Source: Sphingomonas hengshuiensis
GTDB lineage: Bacteria > Pseudomonadota > Alphaproteobacteria > Sphingomonadales > Sphingomonadaceae
DNA length: 64,000 bases
Assembly: GCA_003240755.1 (NCBI GenBank)
Contig: QFNF01000008.1
Span: 1-64,000, forward strand
Reading direction: 5' to 3'
This document shows, piece by piece, positions 56,137 to 64,000 of this stretch. Position 1 is the first letter of the stretch; every line of letters starts with the position of its first letter. The translations under genes were made by a program, and so were the position numbers. Under the pieces are notes generated by a model. That model did not search any database. It was not told the DNA's origin and saw only the letters and a list, made by a program, of their open reading frames with translations.

Positions 56137-58013
56137 GCGCCGGGGTCGTGCGCGGTCCGGTCCGGCGCCTGCCCGCCACACGCCATCGCCGTCGCGGCCG
56201 CGCCGTCGATCGGCCGCGCGAAATAATAGCCCTGCAGATGCGAGCAGCCCGCCAGCCGCAGCGCCTGTACCTGCTGTTCGGTTTCGACCCCCTCGGCCAC
56301 CACCTCCAGCCGCAGCGCCCGGGCGAGGTGGATGATCGAATGGACGATGGCGGCGCTTTCGCGTTCACGCCCCATGCCGTCGATGAAGCTGCGGTCGATC
56401 TTCAGGCAATCCAGCGCGAACTTGCGGATATTGTAGAGCGAGGAATAGCCGGTGCCGAAATCGTCGAGCGCGATACGAAAGCCCATCTGGCGCAGGCGAT
56501 AGAGCGTGTCGGCGGCATGTTCGGCATCGTCGAAGATGGCGGTTTCGGTGATCTCGATCTGCAACCGGCCGGGGGCGACCCCGGCACGCTGCACCTTTTC
56601 GACCAGATAGCCGACAAAGCTCGGCCGGCGGAACTGCCGCGGCGAGAAATTGACCGAGACATACTGGCCCGGCCATGCCGCCACCATCGCCAGCGCCTCG
56701 TCCAGCACCCATTCGCCAAGGTCGTGGATCAGGTTCGATTCCTCGGCGATCGGAATGAAGGTCGCCGGGCCGATCGCGCCGTGTTCGGCGCTGTACCACC
56801 GCAGCAACCCTTCGAACCCGACCACGTCCAGCGTGTCGCGCGCCACGATCGGCTGGTACAGCAGCGCCAGTTCACGCTGTGCGATGGCACGGGTCAGCCC
56901 CTGTTCGACCCGGCGGCGGAACCGGATCGATTCGTCCATGCTGTCGTCGAACAGCCGCACGACCCCGCGCCCCTGCCGCTTGGCCTCGTTGAGCGCGAGG
57001 TCGGCGCGGCGCATGACGTCCACCGGATCACGCCCGCCATCGGCGGCGACCATCATCACCCCGCACGACGCGGCGCCATGGATCGGGTGGCCGAACACCT
57101 GCAGATCGGCCGAGCATGCCCGCACCAGCCGTTCGCAGCGCATCACCGCGTCGTCGGCGCTTTCCGCGGCCATCAGCACGCCGAATTCATCCCCGCCCAG
57201 CCGCGCGACGAACCCGTCCTCGCCGACCTGTTCCATCAGGATGGTACACATGATGCGGATCAGTTCGTCGCCGACCAGATGGCCGAGCGTGTCGTTGACG
57301 AGCTTGAACCGGTCGAGATCGATCATCGCCATCGCAAAGGCGCCGGGCCGCCGGGCATGTTCCGACAGGATACGCAGAAAGGCGAGGCGGTTGGGTGCGC
57401 CCGTCAGCGGGTCGCGATTGGCGAGGCGGATCGCCCTGCTCTCGTTCGCCGCCAGTTCGCGCGCCTGTTCCTCCAGCTCGTCGATCTTGACGGCGAGCGC
57501 GGCGCGGGTCGCGGCCAGCGCGCGGTCGGCATGCCAGCGATGCGACAGCGCGGTGGCGATCTGCAGCACCTCTTCGGCAGCGAAGGGCTTGGCGATGTAG
57601 AACAGCCGGTCGGGCGGACCGGCGACCCGCGCGATCTCTGCCGGGGAAAAGTCGGAATAGCCGGTGACGATCACGATCTGGATATCGGGATCGGCCGCGC
57701 GGATACGCCGCGCGGTCTCGCGCCCGTCGATCCCCGGCGGCATCCGCACGTCGATGAAGGCGACGGCAAACCGCGCATCGTCCGCCACCGCGCGTTCCAC
57801 CGCCGCGACCGCCTCCTCCCCCTGATGGACATGGGTCAGCGTCAATTCGGTCCGATCGGTATCCCGGCCGTCCATCCCGGCGAACAGTTCGGCGGCAAGA
57901 TCGGCCAGCGCATCGGCGTCCGGTGCCGGCCGGAACGACACGCGGTAGGATTCGTGCACCGCCGGATCGTCGTCGACGATCAGGATGCGCGCCGAGATGT
58001 CGTCCGTCTCCAT
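56133..58013 (-). CDS. Response regulator with GGDEF and EAL domains
   Basis: 626 aa from METDDISARI (58013); a start nine codons earlier is possible. Receiver (about 8-155): VDDDP, phospho-acceptor D88 (FIDVRMPPG) and K142. A helical linker, GGDEF (195-355) with intact RLGGDEF (272-277), then EAL (about 372-620) with EGL at 401-403 instead of EAL, NFSPRQF, EITETAIF, DDFGTGYSS, KIDRSF and AEGVET. Both cyclase and phosphodiesterase activity are possible; phosphorylation by the coupled kinase probably sets the balance. Confidence 0.9.
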   Translation of the reverse strand: METDDISARILIVDDDPAVHESYRVSFRPAPDADALADLAAELFAGMDGRDTDRTELTLTHVHQGEEAVAAVERAVADDARFAVAFIDVRMPPGIDGRETARRIRAADPDIQIVIVTGYSDFSPAEIARVAGPPDRLFYIAKPFAAEEVLQIATALSHRWHADRALAATRAALAVKIDELEEQARELAANESRAIRLANRDPLTGAPNRLAFLRILSEHARRPGAFAMAMIDLDRFKLVNDTLGHLVGDELIRIMCTILMEQVGEDGFVARLGGDEFGVLMAAESADDAVMRCERLVRACSADLQVFGHPIHGAASCGVMMVAADGGRDPVDVMRRADLALNEAKRQGRGVVRLFDDSMDESIRFRRRVEQGLTRAIAQRELALLYQPIVARDTLDVVGFEGLLRWYSAEHGAIGPATFIPIAEESNLIHDLGEWVLDEALAMVAAWPGQYVSVNFSPRQFRRPSFVGYLVEKVQRAGVAPGRLQIEITETAIFDDAEHAADTLYRLRQMGFRIALDDFGTGYSSLYNIRKFALDCLKIDRSFIDGMGRERESAAIVHSIIHLARALRLEVVAEGVETEQQVQALRLAGCSHLQGYYFARPIDGAAATAMACGGQAPDRTAHDPGA

Positions 58014-58221
58014 GGTCCCTACAATGCCGCCTTGTTGCAAAGATCGTCGCGAGGATCGCCCGGTCAGCGCGCGAGGCGCGGTTTCGATCCGAAACGGCCG
58101 GTCGTTAAGGTCGTTTGCCGCCGATCACCGCCAGCACATCCGCGCCGCGCCCTCCATCGATGGTACGAAGGCGCGCCGAACCCGCTGGCCAGCCCATGCG
58201 CCGCCTGCCACAAGGCGGCGC

Positions 58222-59142
58222 ATGGGCGGACATCATCACGGACATGACCATCACCACGGACATGGGCATTCCCATGCGCCGGCCGATTTCGGGCGCGCCT
58301 TCGCCATCGGTACGCTGCTGAACATCGCGTTCGTCATCGTCGAGGGCGGTGCCGGGTTCTGGTTCGATTCGGTCGCGCTGCTGGCCGATGCCGGCCATAA
58401 CCTGTCGGACGTGCTGGGGTTGCTGATCGCGTGGGGCGGCGTGGAACTGGCCCGGCGGCCGGCGACGCGGCGCTTCACCTATGGGCTGGGCGCGTCGACC
58501 ATCCTCGCGGCGCTGGCCAATGCGCTGGTGCTGTTGATGGCGGTGGGCGCGATCCTGCTGGAGACGGTCCAGCGGCTGGGCGATCCGCGACCGATCGACG
58601 GCTGGCCGGTGGTGTGGGTGGCGCTGGCCGGAATCGGCGTGAACCTGGCGACCGCGCTGCTGTTCGCGCGCGGGCGGCATGGCGACGTCAACATTCGCGG
58701 CGCCTATCTCCACATGGCGGCCGATGCCGCGGTGTCGGCGGGCGTGGTGATCGCCGGGCTGCTGATCCTGTGGACCGGGGCGGCGTGGATCGACCCGGTC
58801 GTCAGCCTAGTCGTGGTGGTCATCATCCTCGTCGGCACCTGGGGGCTGCTCAGCGAATCGCTGCTGCTGGCGTTGCAGGCGGTGCCGCGCGGGATCGATG
58901 CGCAGGCGGTGGAGGCGCTGCTGGCCGCGCAGGAGGGCGTCGCGCGGGTCCACGACCTGCATATCTGGCCTATGAGCACGACCGAAACCGCGCTGACCGC
59001 GCATCTGGTGATGCCGGCGGGGCATCCGGGCGACGGGTTCCTTACCGAATTGTCGGGCAGGCTCGAACATGATTTCGGGATCGGCCATGCGACGGTGCAG
59101 GTCGAAACCGGCGACGAGTGCGCCCTGACCCACGCGCATTGA
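58222..59142 (+). CDS. Cation diffusion facilitator (zinc/cadmium/cobalt efflux)
   Basis: 306 aa from ATG 58222 with AAGGCGG upstream. A histidine-rich N-terminus (GGHHHGHDHHHGHGHSHAP), six membrane helices with the metal sites HNLSDVLG and HMAADA, and a cytoplasmic C-terminal domain (VHDLHIWPMSTTETALTAHL). CzcD/ZitB type; exports divalent metal by proton antiport. Divergent from the receiver-GGDEF-EAL gene. Confidence 0.92.
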   Translation: MGGHHHGHDHHHGHGHSHAPADFGRAFAIGTLLNIAFVIVEGGAGFWFDSVALLADAGHNLSDVLGLLIAWGGVELARRPATRRFTYGLGASTILAALANALVLLMAVGAILLETVQRLGDPRPIDGWPVVWVALAGIGVNLATALLFARGRHGDVNIRGAYLHMAADAAVSAGVVIAGLLILWTGAAWIDPVVSLVVVVIILVGTWGLLSESLLLALQAVPRGIDAQAVEALLAAQEGVARVHDLHIWPMSTTETALTAHLVMPAGHPGDGFLTELSGRLEHDFGIGHATVQVETGDECALTHAH

Positions 59143-59225
59143 CGGGGGACGCGCGGTTCGTCGCTATCCCCGGCGCGCCCCATGCGGGAATGACGACGCA
59201 CCGGTTCGCGGCAGTTCCCGCCATC

Positions 59226-60365
59226 CTACCGCGCGACCGACAGGCGGTACACCATGCGGTGGTGATATGGCCTGCCCGGTTCGACCCGCGCCGATCCGAA
59301 CGCGGGCTGGTTGGGGGTGTCGGGGAATTTCTGTGGCTCGAGCGCGATGCCATCGCCCATGCGGTACACATGGCCGCGCTTCCCGATCAGCGTGCCGTCG
59401 AGGAAATTGCCCGAGTAGAACTGGACGCCCGGCTCGGTCGTCAACACCTCGAGGACGCGGCCCGACACCGGGTCTTCGAGGCGGGCGGCAAGCTTCGGCT
59501 GGCGCGTGATGCCGGCGTCGAGGATGAAATTATGGTCGTAGCCGCGTCCGGCGACGATCTGCGCATCGCGGCCGTCGCGCACATCCTGCCCCACGATCCG
59601 CCCGCGGGTGAAATCGAACACCGTACCCCGGACCGCGCGACGCTCGCCGGTCGGGATCAGCGCGTCGTCGACCGGAGTGTACTGGCTGGCCGGGATCGTC
59701 AGCCGATGGTGCATCGTGCCGCCCCCGCTCCCTTCGCCGCCCAGGTCGAACAGCGCGTGGTTGGTCAGGTTGACGATGGTCGGCGCATCGCTCCTCGCAT
59801 CGAAATCGATCGTCAGCGCGCCCGTGTCGTCCAGCGCATAGGTGACGGTGACGGCGAGCCTGGCGGGATAGCCCTGATCGCCGTCCGGGCTGTCGAGCGC
59901 CATCGTCACCGACGCGGTCGGGCCGTCCGTCACCGACACGATCCGCCACACGCGCCGATCGAACCCGACCGTGCCGCCGTGGAGCGAATTGGCCTTGTCG
60001 TTGCGGGTCAGTCGATAGGATCTGCCGTCCAGCGTGAACGTGCCGCCGGCGATGCGGTTGGCGTAGCGGCCGATCGTCTGGCCCCAGTAATTGGGATGGG
60101 TGACATAGCTGGCGGCATCGTCATGGCCGAGCGTCACGTCGGCGATCCTGCCGTCGCGATCGGGCGCGTTGAACGCCTGCAGCGTGGCGCCCAGCGTCAT
60201 GATCCGCGCGCTGACGCCATTGCCGCCGGTCAGCGTCACCGCTTCGATCGCGGTGCCGTCGGGCAGCGTGCCGAAGCTCGCCCGCCGGGCCGTCGCCGCA
60301 CCCGCCTGCGCGCCCGTCAGCGCCATCGCCGCGACCATCGCGCCGGCCCAAACCGCCCTGTGCAT
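59226..60365 (-). CDS. galM: Aldose 1-epimerase, periplasmic
   Basis: 379 aa from ATG 60365, with GGGAGG six bases upstream; a GTG two codons earlier is unlikely. Signal peptide (about 1-25). NYWGQTIGRYANRI, NSLHGGTVGFDRRVW (one catalytic histidine), NLTNHALFDLGG (another) and a late glutamate (TTEPGVQFYSGNF) match GalM. It speeds conversion of alpha and beta anomers of sugars outside the cytoplasm, useful in carbohydrate uptake. Confidence 0.92.
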   Translation of the reverse strand: MHRAVWAGAMVAAMALTGAQAGAATARRASFGTLPDGTAIEAVTLTGGNGVSARIMTLGATLQAFNAPDRDGRIADVTLGHDDAASYVTHPNYWGQTIGRYANRIAGGTFTLDGRSYRLTRNDKANSLHGGTVGFDRRVWRIVSVTDGPTASVTMALDSPDGDQGYPARLAVTVTYALDDTGALTIDFDARSDAPTIVNLTNHALFDLGGEGSGGGTMHHRLTIPASQYTPVDDALIPTGERRAVRGTVFDFTRGRIVGQDVRDGRDAQIVAGRGYDHNFILDAGITRQPKLAARLEDPVSGRVLEVLTTEPGVQFYSGNFLDGTLIGKRGHVYRMGDGIALEPQKFPDTPNQPAFGSARVEPGRPYHHRMVYRLSVAR

Positions 60366-60458
60366 CGTCACCCTCCCGTGGCAACCGGGCCGTTCCCGCA
60401 GCGTCCGGTCCGTCGGGACTGATATAGTCCGACAATTAACCGCGGTTCAAGCCAGCGT

Positions 60459-61742
60459 TCACCCGTCGCCGAGCCGTTCGATATCGGCGCCGACCGCCTG
60501 CAGCTTTTCCTCCAGCCGCTCATAGCCGCGGTCGAGATGATAGACGCGGCTGACCGATGTCTCGCCCTGTGCCGCCAGTCCGGCGATGATGAGGCTCATC
60601 GATGCGCGCAGGTCGGTCGCCATCACCGGCGCGCCGATCAGGCCGGCGACGCCGCGCACCACCGCCGAACGCCCGGTGACGGTGATGTCGGCCCCCATCC
60701 GCGCGAGTTCAGGAACATGCATGTACCGGTTCTCGAAGATCGTCTCGGTCAGCACGCTGGCGCCGTCGGCGCGGGTCAGCAACGCCATGAACTGCGCCTG
60801 CATGTCGGTGGCGAAGCCCGGATAGGGCGCGGTCGACAGGTTGACCGGGCGGATGTCGCCACCCGCCTCGACGAACAGCGAGGCCGCTTCCTCGCGCACC
60901 GCGACGCCGGCCTCGACCAGCGCGTCGATCGTCGCGCGCATGTCGCCGGGCACGACGTTCGCCAGTTCGACCGCGCCGCCGGTGATCGCGGCGGCGCACG
61001 CATAGCTGCCCGCCTCGATCCGGTCGGGCATCACGGCATAGGTCGCGCCATGCAGCCGGTCGCGCCCCTCGATGGTCAGCGTGTCGCTGCCGATGCCGTC
61101 GATGACCGCGCCCATCGCGACGAGGCAGCGGCACAGGTCGACGATCTCCGGCTCGCGCGCGGCGTTTTCAAGGACGCTGGTGCCCCTGGCCAGCACCGCC
61201 GCCATCACCGCATTCTCGGTCGCGCCGACCGAGACGACCGGGAAGCGGTAGCGGCCACCGGGCAGGCGCCCGCCGGGCGCGGTCGCCTTCACATAGCCCG
61301 CCGCCAGCTCGATCTCCGCGCCCAGCGCCTCCAGCGCCTTGAGATGCAGGTCGATCGGGCGGTTGCCGATCGCGCAGCCGCCCGGCAGCGACACCGTCGC
61401 CTCGCCCGCCCGCGCCACCAGCGGGCCGAGCACGAGGATCGACGCGCGCATCTTGCGCACGATGTCATAGGGGGCGACGGTCGAGGTCAGCCGCTGCCCG
61501 CGCATCGTCATGACGCGGCCGAATTCGGACGGGTGCGACCCCTCGACCGTGGTCGACACGCCGAACTGGTTGAGCAGGTGGCCGAAGCTGTCGACATCGG
61601 CAAGCCGCGGCAGGTTGCGCAGCGTCAGCGGCTCTTCGGTCAGCAGCGCGCAGGGCAGCAGCGTGAGCGCGGCGTTCTTGGCCCCGGAAATGACGATGCG
61701 GCCCGACAGGCGATTGCCGCCGCGAATGACGATGCGATCCAT
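60459..61742 (-). CDS. murA: UDP-N-acetylglucosamine 1-carboxyvinyltransferase
   Basis: 427 aa. SGAKNAAL with K22 and N23, the loop [24 protein letters not shown] with catalytic C123, RPVDLH-type region and late [15 protein letters not shown]. It carries out the first step of murein precursor synthesis. The cysteine is the fosfomycin-sensitive type. Followed by a DJ-1/PfpI gene on the same strand. Confidence 0.96.
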   Translation of the reverse strand: MDRIVIRGGNRLSGRIVISGAKNAALTLLPCALLTEEPLTLRNLPRLADVDSFGHLLNQFGVSTTVEGSHPSEFGRVMTMRGQRLTSTVAPYDIVRKMRASILVLGPLVARAGEATVSLPGGCAIGNRPIDLHLKALEALGAEIELAAGYVKATAPGGRLPGGRYRFPVVSVGATENAVMAAVLARGTSVLENAAREPEIVDLCRCLVAMGAVIDGIGSDTLTIEGRDRLHGATYAVMPDRIEAGSYACAAAITGGAVELANVVPGDMRATIDALVEAGVAVREEAASLFVEAGGDIRPVNLSTAPYPGFATDMQAQFMALLTRADGASVLTETIFENRYMHVPELARMGADITVTGRSAVVRGVAGLIGAPVMATDLRASMSLIIAGLAAQGETSVSRVYHLDRGYERLEEKLQAVGADIERLGDG

Positions 61743-61793
61743 GGGGCAGCTTGTAGTGGTTGCGCGAGGGCGTGCAAGAGGGCGCCGCCGCGA

Positions 61794-62414
61794 TCAGGCC
61801 GCTGCTGCCGCCTGTGCCGCGACGAACGGTGCGATCACGCCCATCGCGCGTTCGACACAGGCCGCCTTCTCCCCCACCGGTGCGACATAGTGGACCGCCG
61901 CCTCCGCATCGGCCAGCGATCCGCCACGCGCGATCATCCACGCCGCGAGATATTGCGACGCAAGGCAACCGCCCGCCGTTGCGACATTGCCATGCGCCAC
62001 GAACGGCGCGTCGATCACATCGACGCCGGCCTCGATCACCCACGGCTTCGTCGTCAGGTCGGTGCACGCCGGCAGGTCGCCGATCAGCCCGAGCTTCGCC
62101 AGCAGCAGCGTTCCCGAACATTGCGCACCGATCAACTGGCGTGCCGGATCGAGGTCGAGTTCCGCCAGCAAGGTGGCGTCGGCGGCGATTTCCCGCGTAC
62201 GGATACCGCTGCCGATCAGCACGGCGTCGGCATCCCGCGCGAACGCGATCGGTCGCTGGCGGCGCACGGTCACGCCGTTCATCGACGTCACTTCGTCGGT
62301 CGGTGCGGTGATATGGGCATGCCACCCCTGCGGCCGCATCCGGTTGAGGATGCCCGCCGCGATGAACGAATCAAGTTCGTTGAACCCGTCGAAGGTGAGG
62401 ATCGCGATCTGCAT
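61794..62414 (-). CDS. DJ-1/PfpI-family protein
   Basis: 206 aa. ILTFDGFNELDSF at the start and the nucleophile elbow IGAQCSGTLLLA with the cysteine; late TAGGCLASQYLAAWMI. Class I glutamine amidotransferase-like fold as in transcription regulators without DNA-binding domain, or glyoxalase-like DJ-1 enzymes. Activity not determinable from sequence. Confidence 0.85.
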   Translation of the reverse strand: MQIAILTFDGFNELDSFIAAGILNRMRPQGWHAHITAPTDEVTSMNGVTVRRQRPIAFARDADAVLIGSGIRTREIAADATLLAELDLDPARQLIGAQCSGTLLLAKLGLIGDLPACTDLTTKPWVIEAGVDVIDAPFVAHGNVATAGGCLASQYLAAWMIARGGSLADAEAAVHYVAPVGEKAACVERAMGVIAPFVAAQAAAAA

Positions 62415-62561
62415 AACCCGGTTCTAGAGGTTGCAGCAGGCGGTGCAACCGAACGGGGCGGTCGAACGGCAACCGAGATGTGAAGGCATGCGACACCCCC
62501 CCTGCACCCGCCTGCGCCTGCCCCCGGATGGGACGTACAGGATGTCAGCGGCGCCGGGCCG

Positions 62562-62912
62562 TCAAGCCTTCTCCAGCGTGCATTGCAGCGGGTGCTGGTT
62601 CTGGCGGGCGAAGTCCATCACCTGGCTGACCTTCGTCTCGGCGACCTCGTAGGTGAACACACCGCACACCCCGACGCCGCGCTGGTGGACGTGCAGCATC
62701 ACCCGCGTCGCTTCCTCCATGCTCATGCGGAAGAAGCGTTGCAGGCACAGGACGACGAATTCCATCGGCGTATAATCGTCGTTGAGCATCAGCACGCGGT
62801 ACGGCGTGGGCTTCTTGACGCGGGTCTGGGTGGCGACGCCGAGACCGGTCGAGCGGTCGTCGTCATGGTCGCGGTCGTCACCGGCCATCGGGATGCAGGG
62901 CTGTCGAGACAT
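62562..62912 (-). CDS. clpS: ATP-dependent Clp protease adaptor ClpS
   Basis: 116 aa from ATG 62912 (MSRQPC); an ATG eight codons later is an alternative. A flexible acidic N-terminus ([12 protein letters not shown]) and the ClpS core: [22 protein letters not shown] (N-degron pocket with NDD and M), [38 protein letters not shown]. It hands N-end rule substrates to ClpA. No clpA is in the window. Confidence 0.95.
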   Translation of the reverse strand: MSRQPCIPMAGDDRDHDDDRSTGLGVATQTRVKKPTPYRVLMLNDDYTPMEFVVLCLQRFFRMSMEEATRVMLHVHQRGVGVCGVFTYEVAETKVSQVMDFARQNQHPLQCTLEKA

Positions 62913-63003
62913 GTCGCCGCAAAATATGGCATTGCCGGGGGACAGGGCAAGGGGGTGCGGCACCGGTCGAGGCCGACGCCCCCGCAAAAAGCATCCGCCA
63001 TGC

Positions 63004-63035
63004 AAAAAGGGCGACCGCTCGCGCGATCGCCCTTT
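63004..63035 (-). terminator. Intrinsic terminator of the phasin gene
   Basis: On the minus strand AAAGGGCGA pairs with TCGCCCTTT (nine bp) around a 12-base loop that itself can pair partly, followed by TT before GCA. It lies 26 bases beyond the phasin stop. Confidence 0.8.
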
Positions 63036-63060
63036 CCATTCGATCGGATGAACCGGTCGC

Positions 63061-63849
63061 TTATGCGACGGTCTTCACCTTGTCGGCGGCGACCGCGACG
63101 CGGTTGCTGATCGGCTGCGCGGCGTCGCCGGCCAGCTTGATCATCATCTCGGTGGTCTTCGACGCTTCGGCGACGAACGAGTCGAACGACTGGCGCACGA
63201 AGTCCGACTGGAGCTTCATGAACTCGGTCGGCGACTTGACCGATGCCAGCGTCTTGGCGGTCGCGGTCGCGTGCTCGAACGACTTGCGGCCATATTCGGC
63301 CATTTCCTGGCCGAGCGTTTCGAGGCCCTTGGCGGCGATGCGGCTGGCCTCGACCATCGCCTCGACATTGCCCTTGGCCATTTCGTTCATTTCCTCGAAG
63401 CCCTTGGCGCCCTTTTCCATGGCGGCCTTGGCCTTCTCGTTCATGTCGGCCATCACCGCCTGCGCCTTGTTGGCGGCGTTCTGGGTGGTGGCGGTCGCTT
63501 CGTTCGTCACGTCCATGGTCTTTTCCTCAACTTGCGCGGTGACGGTCTCGACCGCCGCGGTGGTTTCTTCGACCGCGTTTTCCGCGGTTTCGACAACGGC
63601 CTGTGCGGCCTTGGCCACCGGTTCCGCGACGATGGCGGGCATGGCGGCGGGTAGTTCGGCCTTGAACGGCAGGTCGTTCGACTGCGCCTTCGGCTCGGCG
63701 ACGAACGGTACGGGCGGAACCTCCGCCTCCGCCGGATCGGCGACGGCCGGCAGGACCGGCTTCGCGGCAGCCTCGACCGGGGGGGTCGCGACCGGGCGGG
63801 TGGAACGGGAACTGGCGGGCTTGCGCGCGCCGGTCTTCGGACCTCTCAT
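63061..63849 (-). CDS. Phasin family protein (polyhydroxyalkanoate granule-associated)
   Basis: 262 aa from ATG 63849 ([14 protein letters not shown]); a GTG two codons earlier has a better spaced GAGGA. A long Pro/Ala/Glu-rich and coiled-coil N-terminal half (about 10-130), then the phasin domain (about 150-255): [77 protein letters not shown]. It coats PHA granules and influences their size and number. Confidence 0.88.
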   Translation of the reverse strand: MRGPKTGARKPASSRSTRPVATPPVEAAAKPVLPAVADPAEAEVPPVPFVAEPKAQSNDLPFKAELPAAMPAIVAEPVAKAAQAVVETAENAVEETTAAVETVTAQVEEKTMDVTNEATATTQNAANKAQAVMADMNEKAKAAMEKGAKGFEEMNEMAKGNVEAMVEASRIAAKGLETLGQEMAEYGRKSFEHATATAKTLASVKSPTEFMKLQSDFVRQSFDSFVAEASKTTEMMIKLAGDAAQPISNRVAVAADKVKTVA

Positions 63850-63935
63850 GGCCACTCGACATCCTCCATCTAGTGCTGCTGCGACGCACCAAATAGAGCA
63901 AGGACTTGACAGTTTCAAGACCGTTTTTGTGCATC

Positions 63936-63953
63936 GCAGCATAAATATGCTGC
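63936..63953. promoter_or_regulatory. Palindrome upstream of the phasin gene
   Basis: GCAGCATA, two bases, TATGCTGC: perfect eight-base arms in an A/T-rich stretch 87-104 bases upstream of the phasin start, with more GCTGC copies near 63875. Phasin genes are often repressed by PhaR, which binds TGC/GCA-type palindromes in this position, so this is a candidate PhaR operator. No phaR gene is in the window. Confidence 0.5.
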
Positions 63954-64000
63954 ACGTTTTTACATGCAGTTAGCGCGTTTGCACATACTCGCCGGGTGCA

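Overview
The window is GC-rich bacterial chromosome from an alphaproteobacterium, most likely a sphingomonad (Sphingomonas or a close relative). The evidence is the gene order smr-mltA-Tim44-like next to secB, the rpsT-dnaA block beside mutM/ubiE/ubiB, a ParD-like gene in front of map, a priming glycosyltransferase of the sphingan type, a phasin, and palindromic repeats of the kind common in this group. No rRNA, tRNA, CRISPR array or prophage was seen. The only mobile DNA is one IS5-type element and a remnant of a second, both in the first 5 kb.

1-7.9 kb is an accessory, surface-polysaccharide region. It holds a large partial protein with a clan GH-A hydrolase-like domain followed by YD/RHS-like repeats, an SGNH hydrolase, the IS element, a small membrane protein, a Wzy-like polymerase and an OafA-type acyltransferase, and then an MTA/SAH nucleosidase. 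8-18.5 kb is mostly housekeeping: a lactonase-like protein, Cu/Zn SOD, an M23 peptidase, DUF2093, xseA divergent from purD with overlapping start codons, a hemolysin/CNNM-type protein, an OmpA-like lipoprotein, map with its ParD-like partner, tadA and rpmB. 18.6-31.4 kb holds a phytase-like protein, dapE, a UDP-sugar epimerase, a polyprenyl-phosphate glycosylphosphotransferase, smr/mltA/Tim44-like, secB, murJ, trpS and pgm. 31.5-42.1 kb starts with dnaA, rpsT and mutM, followed on the other strand by ubiE and a tightly coupled chain of genes from ubiB through coaBC, dut and moeB to a DsrE-like gene.

42.1-47 kb holds galU, a PPP phosphatase, a PDZ-M48 protease, an FKBP and rpsU. 46.8-51 kb is a signalling cluster (EAL phosphodiesterase, TPR histidine kinase, single-domain receiver). 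51.2-55 kb is sulfate activation (cysD, cysNC, cysQ), preceded by a tiny ORF and a hairpin. 55-58 kb is a second signalling pair (receiver-GGDEF-EAL plus histidine kinase). The end holds a cation efflux protein, a periplasmic aldose epimerase, murA, a DJ-1/PfpI protein, clpS and a phasin.

Taken together, pgm, galU, the epimerase, the priming transferase, the polymerase and the acyltransferase can supply UDP-glucose and UDP-uronate type precursors and build and decorate an exopolysaccharide. Two separate c-di-GMP modules could control the switch between surface growth and motility. The most unusual local features are a perfect 29-bp inverted repeat inserted in frame inside xseA, a transposase frame that runs without a stop into the SGNH hydrolase, a palindromic operator in front of the ParD-like/map pair, and the small ORF plus hairpin ahead of cysD.
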